A stretch of 22,154 bases of DNA from JABEVB01 sp049965775 (lineage in GTDB: Bacteria; Planctomycetota; Phycisphaerae; WQYP01). The DNA is taken from NCBI GenBank assembly GCA_049965775.1, contig JBMFVX010000044.1, positions 1 to 22,154 of the forward strand, read 5' to 3'. Below, piece by piece: positions 1 to 6,485 of the stretch. The notes beneath the pieces are model-generated. The model was not told where the DNA came from. It did not search any database and worked only from the letters and a program-made list of their open reading frames with translations. Made by a program: the position numbers and the translations under genes. The number at the start of each line of letters is the position of its first letter. The first letter of the stretch is position 1.

Positions 1-76
1 ACGGATTCCTAAAAACGGCGCCATTGTATCCTTAACGCCAAAAGCCCCCTTGTCCAATTCCGACTGAAGCAAGACA
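1..76 (-). mobile_element. End of a second copy of the short inverted-repeat (MITE-like) element
   Basis: These 76 bases are the exact reverse complement of 6025-6100, the left end of the complete element at 6025-6367. The terminal inverted repeat occupies about 50-76 and ends ...CAAGACA. The match runs right to the window edge, so this copy continues outside. It lies in opposite orientation to the other copy. Its border falls inside the protease gene at 32-1408, whose last 14 codons and stop come from the element. The identity is read directly. That this is a transposed copy is inferred from the terminal repeats and from the gene disruption at both sites. Confidence 0.85.
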
Positions 77-1408
77 ACCCGCGGAGTTATACAAAGCCAA
101 ATCGAGATTATTAAGAGAGGTTTGCAGGGCCTGCGAATAGCCGTCGGCATTGGTGAGTCCAATATTCCACACGAGCGTTGCGGTTAAATCGTAAGCAGCA
201 CCTTTGGCCACTGTCGGCAAGCTGATAGAGTAGTGGTTGACGCCCGGCGTCTCGCTGCCGCTGTGAACCGTATTGAAGTCCCAGCCGACAAGCTGTGTTA
301 TGGGATGAGCCGCAGCTTCTGCAGCGGTGTTGGTGTCTGCCTGGCTGTAAGCGGCCCTGCCGGCTGCCAACTGTTCATACGAATTGTAAACATTAAGCAC
401 GCCAGCGCCATAATGCGTGTCGAGCGGTTGCGAAGCGGTATGACTCCAGCCTGTTGGCTTGACGGCGCCATTAAGCAAAAGGGCCTTGACGGTGCGTTCG
501 TCGGTGGCGGCGGCAGCGTAGGCGCTCTGCGTAAGGCCGCTGCTGGCTTGATAACCCTTTGCCTGGCTGCCCGCCTGTACCAGCAATGCAGCCGCCCCGG
601 CAACCAACGGCGTAGCGTAACTGGTTTCGCTGCCGGGGGCGCTGATATCAGGCTTGCTGCGAAAGTCGTCGGTGGGACCATAGCCGCTTGAGCCACCGAC
701 CGCGGCAACGGCAATGGAATTATATGCGGTGGCGGGCGGATTAATTTCGCTGTACATCTGGGTGTAGCTGCCATTGCCCACCGCCGATACAAATATTGTG
801 CCGTAGATGTCGGTATAGTTGTCGTAGGCGATGTTGGCCTGGGCTTCCTGAGCGGTGGTGGCTCCCTGCCCCTGGCCGCTTTGAATAATAAAGCTCTGGT
901 TGACCACCTTGGCGGCAATGGCGGGCGGGTTGGCGATAAAGCCATTGGCCCCCACCACCGAGTTTAAAAAGTAATTCGCGCTGTAGTTGTACACGCTGCT
1001 TACGCCGGGCGCCACGCCACCCGACGAGCCATAAAAATATTGTCCCACCAAATTGGCATGCCCCGATGCATTACCGGCATTGTAGCTGCTTGAAACCGCG
1101 CCGCTGCTGTTGATGTAAGTGAATGCGACGCCGGCTCCGGCGATTGTGGGGTTGGCTTCAAACGAATTGCCCGAGCTGCCGCCGGATTCAACCTGTGCCA
1201 CCGCCACGCCCGAACCGTTAAGGCCAGGAGCCACAGCCTGCAGTTGGCCGAGGCCGATGGCGTCGCCAAGCGAGGTCTGTGCCGCCATCAGCGGCGCAAC
1301 AACCAGCCCAGCGCAGGCCATGAGCAAAGCATTACGGCTTGGCAGATGCGCTTTACGAATGGACTTCGCGACGGTACGAAACGAACGATCGGTTGCAATG
1401 CCCCACAT
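32..1408 (-). CDS. Secreted S8 (subtilisin-like) protease, C-terminus cut off by the mobile element
   Basis: The 458-residue product is a predicted exported serine protease of the subtilase type. It has a charged N-terminus, a hydrophobic stretch near residues 27-42 and a likely signal-peptidase site after LMAA. Subtilase landmarks are His117 (SGHANLVG), Asn212 (VGNGS, oxyanion) and Ser263 in ETSYATPLVAG. The position of the usual catalytic Asp (normally a V-D-x-G context) reads VAQVESGG, giving Glu74. I recall similar VAQVE sequences in planctomycete PEP-CTERM proteases, but cannot check this here. A beta-rich region follows to residue 444 (ALYNSAG). The last 14 residues (CLASVGIGQGGFWR) are encoded by the inserted element, so the native end, perhaps with a sorting signal, is lost. 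The start has an AGAGGAG ribosome site. Fold is confident; activity of the truncated form is unknown. Confidence 0.85.
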   Translation of the reverse strand: MWGIATDRSFRTVAKSIRKAHLPSRNALLMACAGLVVAPLMAAQTSLGDAIGLGQLQAVAPGLNGSGVAVAQVESGGSSGNSFEANPTIAGAGVAFTYINSSGAVSSSYNAGNASGHANLVGQYFYGSSGGVAPGVSSVYNYSANYFLNSVVGANGFIANPPAIAAKVVNQSFIIQSGQGQGATTAQEAQANIAYDNYTDIYGTIFVSAVGNGSYTQMYSEINPPATAYNSIAVAAVGGSSGYGPTDDFRSKPDISAPGSETSYATPLVAGAAALLVQAGSQAKGYQASSGLTQSAYAAAATDERTVKALLLNGAVKPTGWSHTASQPLDTHYGAGVLNVYNSYEQLAAGRAAYSQADTNTAAEAAAHPITQLVGWDFNTVHSGSETPGVNHYSISLPTVAKGAAYDLTATLVWNIGLTNADGYSQALQTSLNNLDLALYNSAGCLASVGIGQGGFWR

Positions 1409-1713
1409 TGCGAACTCCTCTGGTCAAAGACCAACTTAAATGTTTTGCCCCACCGAGTGACTATGTTGGCCTCCGTCGGCATGTGCTTACGCACAGCATA
1501 CGGAACCTACCAGCAATTCTCGGACGAAGAGTGGTGACGTGTATCTCTCTGCCCACTTTCGCGTCTGGTTACTATTGCAACCCCACTATCGGCCAAGTCC
1601 GCTCGGCAACTTCGATAAATTGTATGCCAGCGCCCCGGCAAAAGGAAAGCAAAACTTTAGAAAAATTTCATAATTTTTTTATAGGCCGTTAAAAATTCAC
1701 TTCAAGTGCGATT
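1409..1713. other. Intergenic stretch without a supported gene
   Basis: These 305 bases separate the truncated protease from the lipoprotein gene. An AT-rich patch around 1655-1690 lies just after the lipoprotein stop but has no convincing hairpin. The protease promoter should lie here on the minus strand, but I see no pair of boxes I would defend. Short ORFs here have no ribosome sites or recognisable protein features. Confidence 0.5.
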
Positions 1714-2049
1714 TTATGGGACTTGCTCAAGATATACCTTCATGTGGTCGCTGACCGACTGCGGATTGACCTGCTGCGCATAGAGATTTGGATCGCCATG
1801 CCCCGACCATACAAACAGGTCGTCGGTATCCAACGGATTGATATCCATGGAAAAATGCCCCATCGCATCGGTTGTGGTGCTCTTATGAACATCCATGCCT
1901 CCGGGCCGGCCGACCGACACTTCCGCTCCCGCCACCGGCGTGTGGGTACCCGCCATCAGCACCTGTCCGGCAATGTGCGTGCAGCCGCCGAGCACCGGCA
2001 GTATTGCCAGAGCGAGCAGGCAAAAAGCGATTCGAGTAGCGATCTTCAT
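1714..2049 (-). CDS. Small lipoprotein with a carboxypeptidase-regulatory-like (Ig/transthyretin) fold
   Basis: The 111-residue product starts at the ATG preceded by AAAGGAAAAATC. An upstream in-frame start would add only eight residues and lacks a ribosome site. Residues 1-22 form a lipoprotein signal (KIATRIAF, then a hydrophobic core) ending in LGGC with Cys23 as the lipidated residue. The mature part reads IAGQVLMAGTHTPVAGAEVSV, then a TTDAMGHFSMDI segment. This pattern, a beta-sandwich with repeated small and acidic turns, is typical of carboxypeptidase-regulatory-like domains, which bind or scaffold at the cell surface. No enzyme motif is visible. It lies downstream of copA on the same strand, but 288 bases of palindrome-rich DNA separate them, so co-transcription is uncertain. 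The specific role is unknown. Confidence 0.75.
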   Translation of the reverse strand: MKIATRIAFCLLALAILPVLGGCTHIAGQVLMAGTHTPVAGAEVSVGRPGGMDVHKSTTTDAMGHFSMDINPLDTDDLFVWSGHGDPNLYAQQVNPQSVSDHMKVYLEQVP

Positions 2050-2108
2050 GATTTTTCCTTTCAGCTGCGACATCGCGAGCCTTCCCGCCTCACGCGAACA
2101 GGCGCCTC

Positions 2109-2276
2109 ATGGTTGCGGCAACCATAACCGTTGGGTGTGGCCACCCTTTCGGGCCGCGGGCGAACTTAAACTAAGCGGGTGGTAACACCCACGATCCCAT
2201 GACGCCGGCCGTGGCGGTTGCAGCAACCAATAGACGGTATGTTACCATCCAGGGCTTTGTTTTGCCGCTGCGGCAA
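2109..2276. repeat. Cluster of short palindromes between copA and the lipoprotein gene
   Basis: Five dyads lie in 168 bases. Three have a single central base: ATGGTTGC-G-GCAACCAT (2109-2125), GGTTGC-A-GCAACC (2216-2228) and TTGCCGC-T-GCGGCAA (2262-2276). Two share a GGGTG/CACCC stem with four-base loops (2133-2146 and 2177-2190). The GGTTGC pair flanks the GGGTG pair. No long T-run follows any of them, so a standard Rho-independent terminator is not obvious. They could be protein-binding sites, an RNA structure at the copA 3' end, or small repeats. The rest of the 2050-2337 gap holds no supported gene. Confidence 0.55.
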
Positions 2277-2337
2277 CGCCACTTTTTCTTGCGGGCGACT
2301 TTGGCAACCCATTTTACAGCAGCCCTCATGAAGTCTA

Positions 2338-4938
2338 CTACTTCAGGCGCAGGTGTCGCAGCCGCAGAGCGTTGCTGATGACCGATACCGAGCTAAGGCT
2401 CATGGCCGCGGCGGCGATCATGGGGCTTAGCAGCAGGCCAAAAACGGGATATAAAACCCCCGCCGCCACAGGAATGCCGAGACTGTTATAAATAAACGCG
2501 AGAAACAGATTTTGTCGAATATTTTTCATCACCGCACCGCTGAGTTCGTATGCATGAACAATGCCTCGCAGATCGCCTTTTACCAGCGTGATGCCTGCGG
2601 CCTCGATGGCTACATCGGCCCCCGTACCCATGACGATGCCCACATCGGCGACGGCCAAAGCGGGCGCGTCGTTTATGCCGTCGCCGGCCATTGCGACATG
2701 CCGCCCCTGCGATTGCAAGCGTTCCACCACCTGGGCCTTTTGTTCAGGCATAACCTGAGCCTCAACCTGTTGGATGCCCAGTTTGGCGGCCACGGCCTGC
2801 GCGGTGGTGCGGTTGTCGCCGGTAAGCATGACAAGCTCAATGCCATGGCGTTTGAGCCGCGCAACCGCCTCGGCTGAATTGGGCTTGATGGCGTCACTGA
2901 TTGCCAACATGCCCAGCAGGGCGCCTCCGGCGGCCGCAAACACCACGGTTTGGCCCTGCTGGCGGAGCGTTTCGGCGCGGGCGGCGTAGTCGCCCAATGC
3001 TATGCCCGCATCGGTCAAAAACGCACCATTGCCAACCAACACCCGTACGCTGTGGCCATCTTGCGGCATCATCGCTACCGCTCCCTGCCCGGCCCGGGCC
3101 TGAAAGTTTTGAACTAACGGAATTGTTACATGCCTTTTTGCCGCTTCACGGACAATAGCCTGCGCTACAGGGTGCTCGCTTAACGTTTCCACGGCGGCCG
3201 CTGCAGCAAGTAAATTTTGTTCGCTGACGCCGCTGGCAGGTACAATGCCGGTCACACTGGGCTTGCCTTCGGTAAGGGTGCCGGTTTTGTCCACCACGAG
3301 GGTGTCTATTTTTTCGAGCGATTCCAGCGATTGTGCATTGCGAATCAGCACGCCCGCGGCCGCACCGCGGCCCACCCCCACCATAATAGACATGGGCGTC
3401 GCCAGCCCCAGCGCACAGGGGCAGGCAATCAGCAGCACCGCCACAGCATTGACGACCGCGTAACCCAACGCGGGGGCAGGGCCAACCGCCAACCACACCA
3501 CAAAGGTAATAGCCGCCGCGAGCAGCACAATCGGCACAAACCAGCCGCTGACGGCATCGGCCAATTTTTGAATGGGCGCTTTGCTCCGCTGTGCTTTGGC
3601 CACCATGGCAATGATGTGGGCCAGCACGGTGTCGCTGCCGGTTTTTTTGGCTTCCATAAGCAGGCTGCCGGTGGTGTTGATGGTTGCTCCGATAAGTGCA
3701 TCGCCGACCTGCTTTTCGACCGGCACAGGTTCGCCGGTAATCATGGCTTCATCCACGGCGCTGTGGCCTTGAAGCAAGGTTCCGTCCACTGGAATCTTTT
3801 CGCCGGGGCGCACGCGCAGGCGATCGCCGGGTTTGATGTCGCCCGTGGGCACATCACGTTCTGTGCCGTCGGCCAAGACCAATCGGGCTGTCTTTGCGCC
3901 GAGTTCTAAAAGAGCCGTAATGGCCGCGCCTGTGCGATGGCGGGCGCGCAGTTCCAACATCTGCCCCAAGAGGACGAGTTCTACAATGACCGCGGCCGCC
4001 TCAAAATAAACACCCACCGTTCCGGCAGCGCTGTGCATGCGCTGCGGAAATATCCCCGGAAGGGCAACAGCCGTTAAGCTGTAGCCGTATGCTACCGCCA
4101 CGCCTAACCCAATGAGCGTAAACATGTTGAAGCGCCGCAAAACAAGCGATCGCCATGCCCGTATGAAAAATGGGGCAGCGCCCCACAGCACCACGGGCGT
4201 GGCAAATACCAGTTCGGCAAGCTGCTTGAGACGCGGTGCATTGACGGCTCCTTTGGCCAATTGCGCCAGAGTCAGGTGCATGGGCACCATGGCAAAGACG
4301 ACCAGAAATATTGTGGGCGTCAAACACCACCAGAATCGCCGCGACATTGCCGCCAACTCGGGGTCGGCCGCAGCATGTGACGATTCCGCTGGAGCTGGGG
4401 CAGCCATGGCTTCTAACGCCATGCCGCAAATGGGGCAATCACCTGGCGCATCGCGCACAACTTCGGGGTGCATCGGGCAGGTGTATTTATTGGCAGCAGC
4501 GCCGGGCATGGTTGCCGGCGTGAGGTTCTCCAGTGCCATGCCGCATATCGGGCAGTCGCCGGGCATAGGCTGCTCTACTTCAGGATGCATGGGGCAGGTG
4601 TATCGCTTCGCGGCTGTGGATGGTGTCGGTGCATGAGCGACGGCTCGCTTTATGGAAATACCCAAGGATATGGGCGCAGCGGCACCGGCAGCCGCAAGGT
4701 GTTGCGGCATCGCGGAGCCAGGACTTAAGAGATATTTTTCGGGATCGGAGGCGAAGGTATCGCGGCACTTTGCGCAGCAAAAGTGATAGCGACTCCCCTT
4801 GTATTCAAATGATGGCTTACCCGCGTCGAGTCGCACGGTCATGCCGCAGACCGGATCGGTTGCGGTTGTGAGTGCAATGGGCGGCCCCGATTTTTTTGCA
4901 CTTAACTTTTGGTCTGATTCAGAACTGTGATCGGTCAT
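2338..4938 (-). CDS. copA: Copper-exporting P1B-type ATPase with YHS and two heavy-metal-binding N-terminal domains
   Basis: The 866-residue protein pumps Cu(I) out across the inner membrane using ATP. The N-terminus has a YHS domain (about 27-70; DPVCGM and FCCAKC). Two tandem heavy-metal-binding domains follow (about 113-139 and 152-178), each with CPMHPE and CPICGMAL. Membrane segments start near residue 203. Core motifs are TGEP (401-404, actuator), CPC at 506-508 in the ion-path helix, phosphorylated Asp550 in DKTGT, SEHP (587-590) and GDGIND (752-757). YN (817-818) and MSLSS (846-850) in the last helices are the Cu(I)-type IB-1 signature. No CxxC ferredoxin-like metal-binding domain is present; the YHS and HMBD modules take its place. 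The start follows GGAG at good spacing. It lies 39 bases behind csoR, so the two form a copper-induced operon. Confidence 0.96.
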   Translation of the reverse strand: MTDHSSESDQKLSAKKSGPPIALTTATDPVCGMTVRLDAGKPSFEYKGSRYHFCCAKCRDTFASDPEKYLLSPGSAMPQHLAAAGAAAPISLGISIKRAVAHAPTPSTAAKRYTCPMHPEVEQPMPGDCPICGMALENLTPATMPGAAANKYTCPMHPEVVRDAPGDCPICGMALEAMAAPAPAESSHAAADPELAAMSRRFWWCLTPTIFLVVFAMVPMHLTLAQLAKGAVNAPRLKQLAELVFATPVVLWGAAPFFIRAWRSLVLRRFNMFTLIGLGVAVAYGYSLTAVALPGIFPQRMHSAAGTVGVYFEAAAVIVELVLLGQMLELRARHRTGAAITALLELGAKTARLVLADGTERDVPTGDIKPGDRLRVRPGEKIPVDGTLLQGHSAVDEAMITGEPVPVEKQVGDALIGATINTTGSLLMEAKKTGSDTVLAHIIAMVAKAQRSKAPIQKLADAVSGWFVPIVLLAAAITFVVWLAVGPAPALGYAVVNAVAVLLIACPCALGLATPMSIMVGVGRGAAAGVLIRNAQSLESLEKIDTLVVDKTGTLTEGKPSVTGIVPASGVSEQNLLAAAAAVETLSEHPVAQAIVREAAKRHVTIPLVQNFQARAGQGAVAMMPQDGHSVRVLVGNGAFLTDAGIALGDYAARAETLRQQGQTVVFAAAGGALLGMLAISDAIKPNSAEAVARLKRHGIELVMLTGDNRTTAQAVAAKLGIQQVEAQVMPEQKAQVVERLQSQGRHVAMAGDGINDAPALAVADVGIVMGTGADVAIEAAGITLVKGDLRGIVHAYELSGAVMKNIRQNLFLAFIYNSLGIPVAAGVLYPVFGLLLSPMIAAAAMSLSSVSVISNALRLRHLRLK

Positions 4939-4977
4939 GGCTCGACTCCTATTTTTGGCGAATGGGGCATGGCATTG

Positions 4978-5298
4978 TCATGGTTGGCGAATAAGCTTCA
5001 TAAACTCGGCCTGCATGGCGACGGCCTGCTTGCCGCCGCTGCGCAGAGCATGGGTCAGGCAGTGCTCAAGATGGTTCTGCAGGAGCGACGCCCGCACCGC
5101 CGCAAGTGCCTCTCGCACAGCGGCCACCTGAATAAGGATGTCGGGACAATAGCGATCATCCTGCACCATCTGCTGAAGTCCGCGCACCTGGCCCTCGATG
5201 CGTTTAAGCCGATGCAGATTGGCGCGCTTAATGCCGGGCGTTACGCCGTGTGCACGGCGACGAGACGGCGGCGATATATGTTTTTTATGACTGGTCAT
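4978..5298 (-). CDS. csoR: CsoR-family copper-sensing transcriptional repressor
   Basis: The 106-residue all-helical repressor belongs to the CsoR/RcnR (DUF156) family, which releases DNA when it binds metal. The family core is present (LHRLKRIEGQVRGLQQM, then YCPDILIQVAAVREAL). The Cu(I) ligand set C-H-C is intact as Cys51, His76 (NHLEHC) and Cys80, which matches copper-type CsoR rather than RcnR or FrmR. I chose the ATG at 5298 because GAGGG precedes it. A longer frame upstream would run through the operator and promoter and is not credible. The gene is first in the csoR-copA operon and has a perfect dyad in its own promoter, so autoregulation and copper induction are expected. Confidence 0.95.
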   Translation of the reverse strand: MTSHKKHISPPSRRRAHGVTPGIKRANLHRLKRIEGQVRGLQQMVQDDRYCPDILIQVAAVREALAAVRASLLQNHLEHCLTHALRSGGKQAVAMQAEFMKLIRQP

Positions 5299-5343
5299 AA
5301 GCTCATCCCTCGCGCTAAGAACAGGGGGCATTAAACAGAATAC

Positions 5344-5373
5344 ATTATACCCCATAGGGGTATATAGAATCAA
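5344..5373 (-). promoter_or_regulatory. csoR-copA promoter with embedded CsoR operator
   Basis: On the minus strand a -35 box TTGATT (5368-5373) and a -10 box TATAAT (5344-5349) are 18 bases apart. A perfect dyad, TATACCCCATAGGGGTATA (5346-5364), fills the spacer and overlaps the -10 box. G/C tracts flanked by TA are typical of CsoR operators. Binding here would block RNA polymerase, and Cu(I) would relieve it. The boxes and dyad are read directly; CsoR binding is inferred from the adjacent gene. Confidence 0.85.
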
Positions 5374-5568
5374 ACGGCCGCAACACATTTCACGCACGAA
5401 ATGCGATCCGGGGGTGCGGCTGCGATCGCCGGCACTACAGGCGGCAATAATCGTAAAACGGGGCGATTTTGTGCGGCCAGGTCGCCGCATAGTCATCGGC
5501 AGGCATTCTTTGCGGGCGGCCACCCGGGCTTTGCTGGATACGGCCGGGGCATCGGCGGTTTCAGGCCC

Positions 5569-5811
5569 TCAACTTTGGAGGCGATCTTGCTTGCTGGGCC
5601 GGGCAGACGAGATTTTACCCATCGCACGGCGAAATTTGTTCTGCTTGCCGCGTTTAGCGCGGCTGGCGAGATAATCAGATGTTTCAAGGGCGGAAATTTT
5701 TTCCGCCAGGGCCAAAGTGACAAGTTGATTGATCGAAGTCCCCTCATGATCGGCGAGCCGGCGCGCGGCGGCATGGAGGCTTCTGGGTAATCGTAGACTT
5801 ATGGCGGTCAT
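5569..5811 (-). CDS. Ribbon-helix-helix (HicB/CopG-like) antitoxin, now without its toxin
   Basis: The 80-residue product begins ISLRLPRSLHAAARRLA, then HEGTSINQLVTLALAEKI. This is the strand-helix-helix pattern of HicB C-terminal or CopG-type DNA-binding antitoxins. The tail (DYLASRAKRGKQNKFRRAMGK) matches antitoxins that accompany PIN toxins. AGGAG precedes the ATG. Its ATG overlaps the TGA of the PIN remnant as ATGA, so the two were one translationally coupled module. The toxin upstream is destroyed by deletion and by the 343-bp element. Any remaining role, such as repressing its own promoter or neutralising related toxins elsewhere, is speculative. Confidence 0.85.
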   Translation of the reverse strand: MTAISLRLPRSLHAAARRLADHEGTSINQLVTLALAEKISALETSDYLASRAKRGKQNKFRRAMGKISSARPSKQDRLQS

Positions 5812-6400
5812 GGAAGTTCTCCTATCTCTTTAAGGAACGCCTGGGGGCGTAAAGCACGAATTCCAAATTGCGCTGCTGCGGCAAAATGTCTTACATTGAA
5901 GGTGACGATGGTGCCGCACCGCGCCGTTACGGCAAGTTCGAGAATCATTTCATCACCCGGGTCTGACAGGCTCGGCCTCCATAAATATGATATTGGCCAA
6001 TGCCTGGCTACCGCGCAGAGATAATGTCTTGCTTCAGTCGGAATTGGACAAGGGGGCTTTTGGCGTTAAGGATACAATGGCGCCGTTTTTAGGAATCCGT
6101 TTATGTCCAGCACCGCCCGTCGCGGTTAAACCGGAAGTGAAAAGATCGCTATACGGAAGCGAGCAATGGAGGCGTCCAACGCGCCAGGGATCGTCGGCTG
6201 CGAATGCGACGAATAAGCGCCACGGCCGGCGGCACAACGCCCCCGGCCGCTCGCAGCGCACATGCTATTCAGAGCATCTCGCCCATGCCTAAAAAAACGC
6301 AACCGTCCGAACCCGACAGTACCTTAGGCGTCGGTACTGATTGTCCAATTCCGGCTGAACCAAGACAATAATCGAGCATGTCGTCTATTGTCCCGTCCTT
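5808..6400 (-). pseudogene. PIN-domain toxin remnant, 5' deleted and split by the 343-bp element
   Basis: On the minus strand 5808-6024 encodes the C-terminal part of a PIN-family toxin. It contains the motif YLWRPSLSDPGDEM, then LELAV, TIVTFNVRHF, FGIRALRP and FL. DEM and the T-N-RHF stretch contain the downstream acidic and Thr/Asn active-site positions. The gene is broken by the element. Joining across it with one ATAA copy gives an open, family-like sequence, TIDDMLDYLCAVARHW, running into YLWRP. Beyond that an in-frame TAA lies at 6401-6403, and only 85 bases remain before the next gene. The N-terminal third with the first catalytic Asp is therefore missing. The toxin should be dead. It was coupled to the antitoxin by ATGA. 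Confidence 0.85.
6025..6367. mobile_element. Complete 343-bp MITE-like element
   Basis: The element is bounded by 27-bp terminal inverted repeats (6025-6051 and 6341-6367) that start TGTCTTG and end CAAGACA. The arms differ at two positions. It is flanked by ATAA direct repeats (6021-6024 and 6368-6371), a probable 4-bp target duplication. It carries no transposase and no credible gene, so it would need an enzyme supplied in trans. A hairpin (CAGTACC/GGTACTG, 6317-6339) lies just inside the right end. It interrupts the PIN toxin gene, and precise removal restores that frame. Its left 76 bases recur exactly, inverted, at 1-76. I could not match the ends to a named IS family. Confidence 0.85.
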
Positions 6401-6485
6401 TTATGGGTTGATACTCCGTAGGGTGTATGAGAGGAGTTGGGCTTTGCAGCGCTGCCGCCACGGAGGTATCGGATCGGACAGGCTC

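Noticed and set aside
3217..3909. 230-codon plus-strand frame inside copA
   Set aside because: It is the antisense shadow of a highly conserved ATPase; its His/Gly/Arg-rich composition is an artefact.
5299..5523. N-terminal extension of CsoR by 75 residues
   Set aside because: It would translate the promoter and the CsoR dyad, and the ATG at 5298 has its own GAGGG site.
6285..6371. 28-codon frame starting MPKKTQPSEPD at the right end of the 343-bp element
   Set aside because: No ribosome site, and the frame simply reads through the terminal repeat and ends in the flank; nothing supports translation.
5967..6485. Recurring GAGCCTGTC(A/C/T)GA on the minus strand near 5975, 6477 and 22010
   Set aside because: One instance encodes the conserved PIN motif and the others are short with differing flanks; the similarity is too brief to call a repeat.
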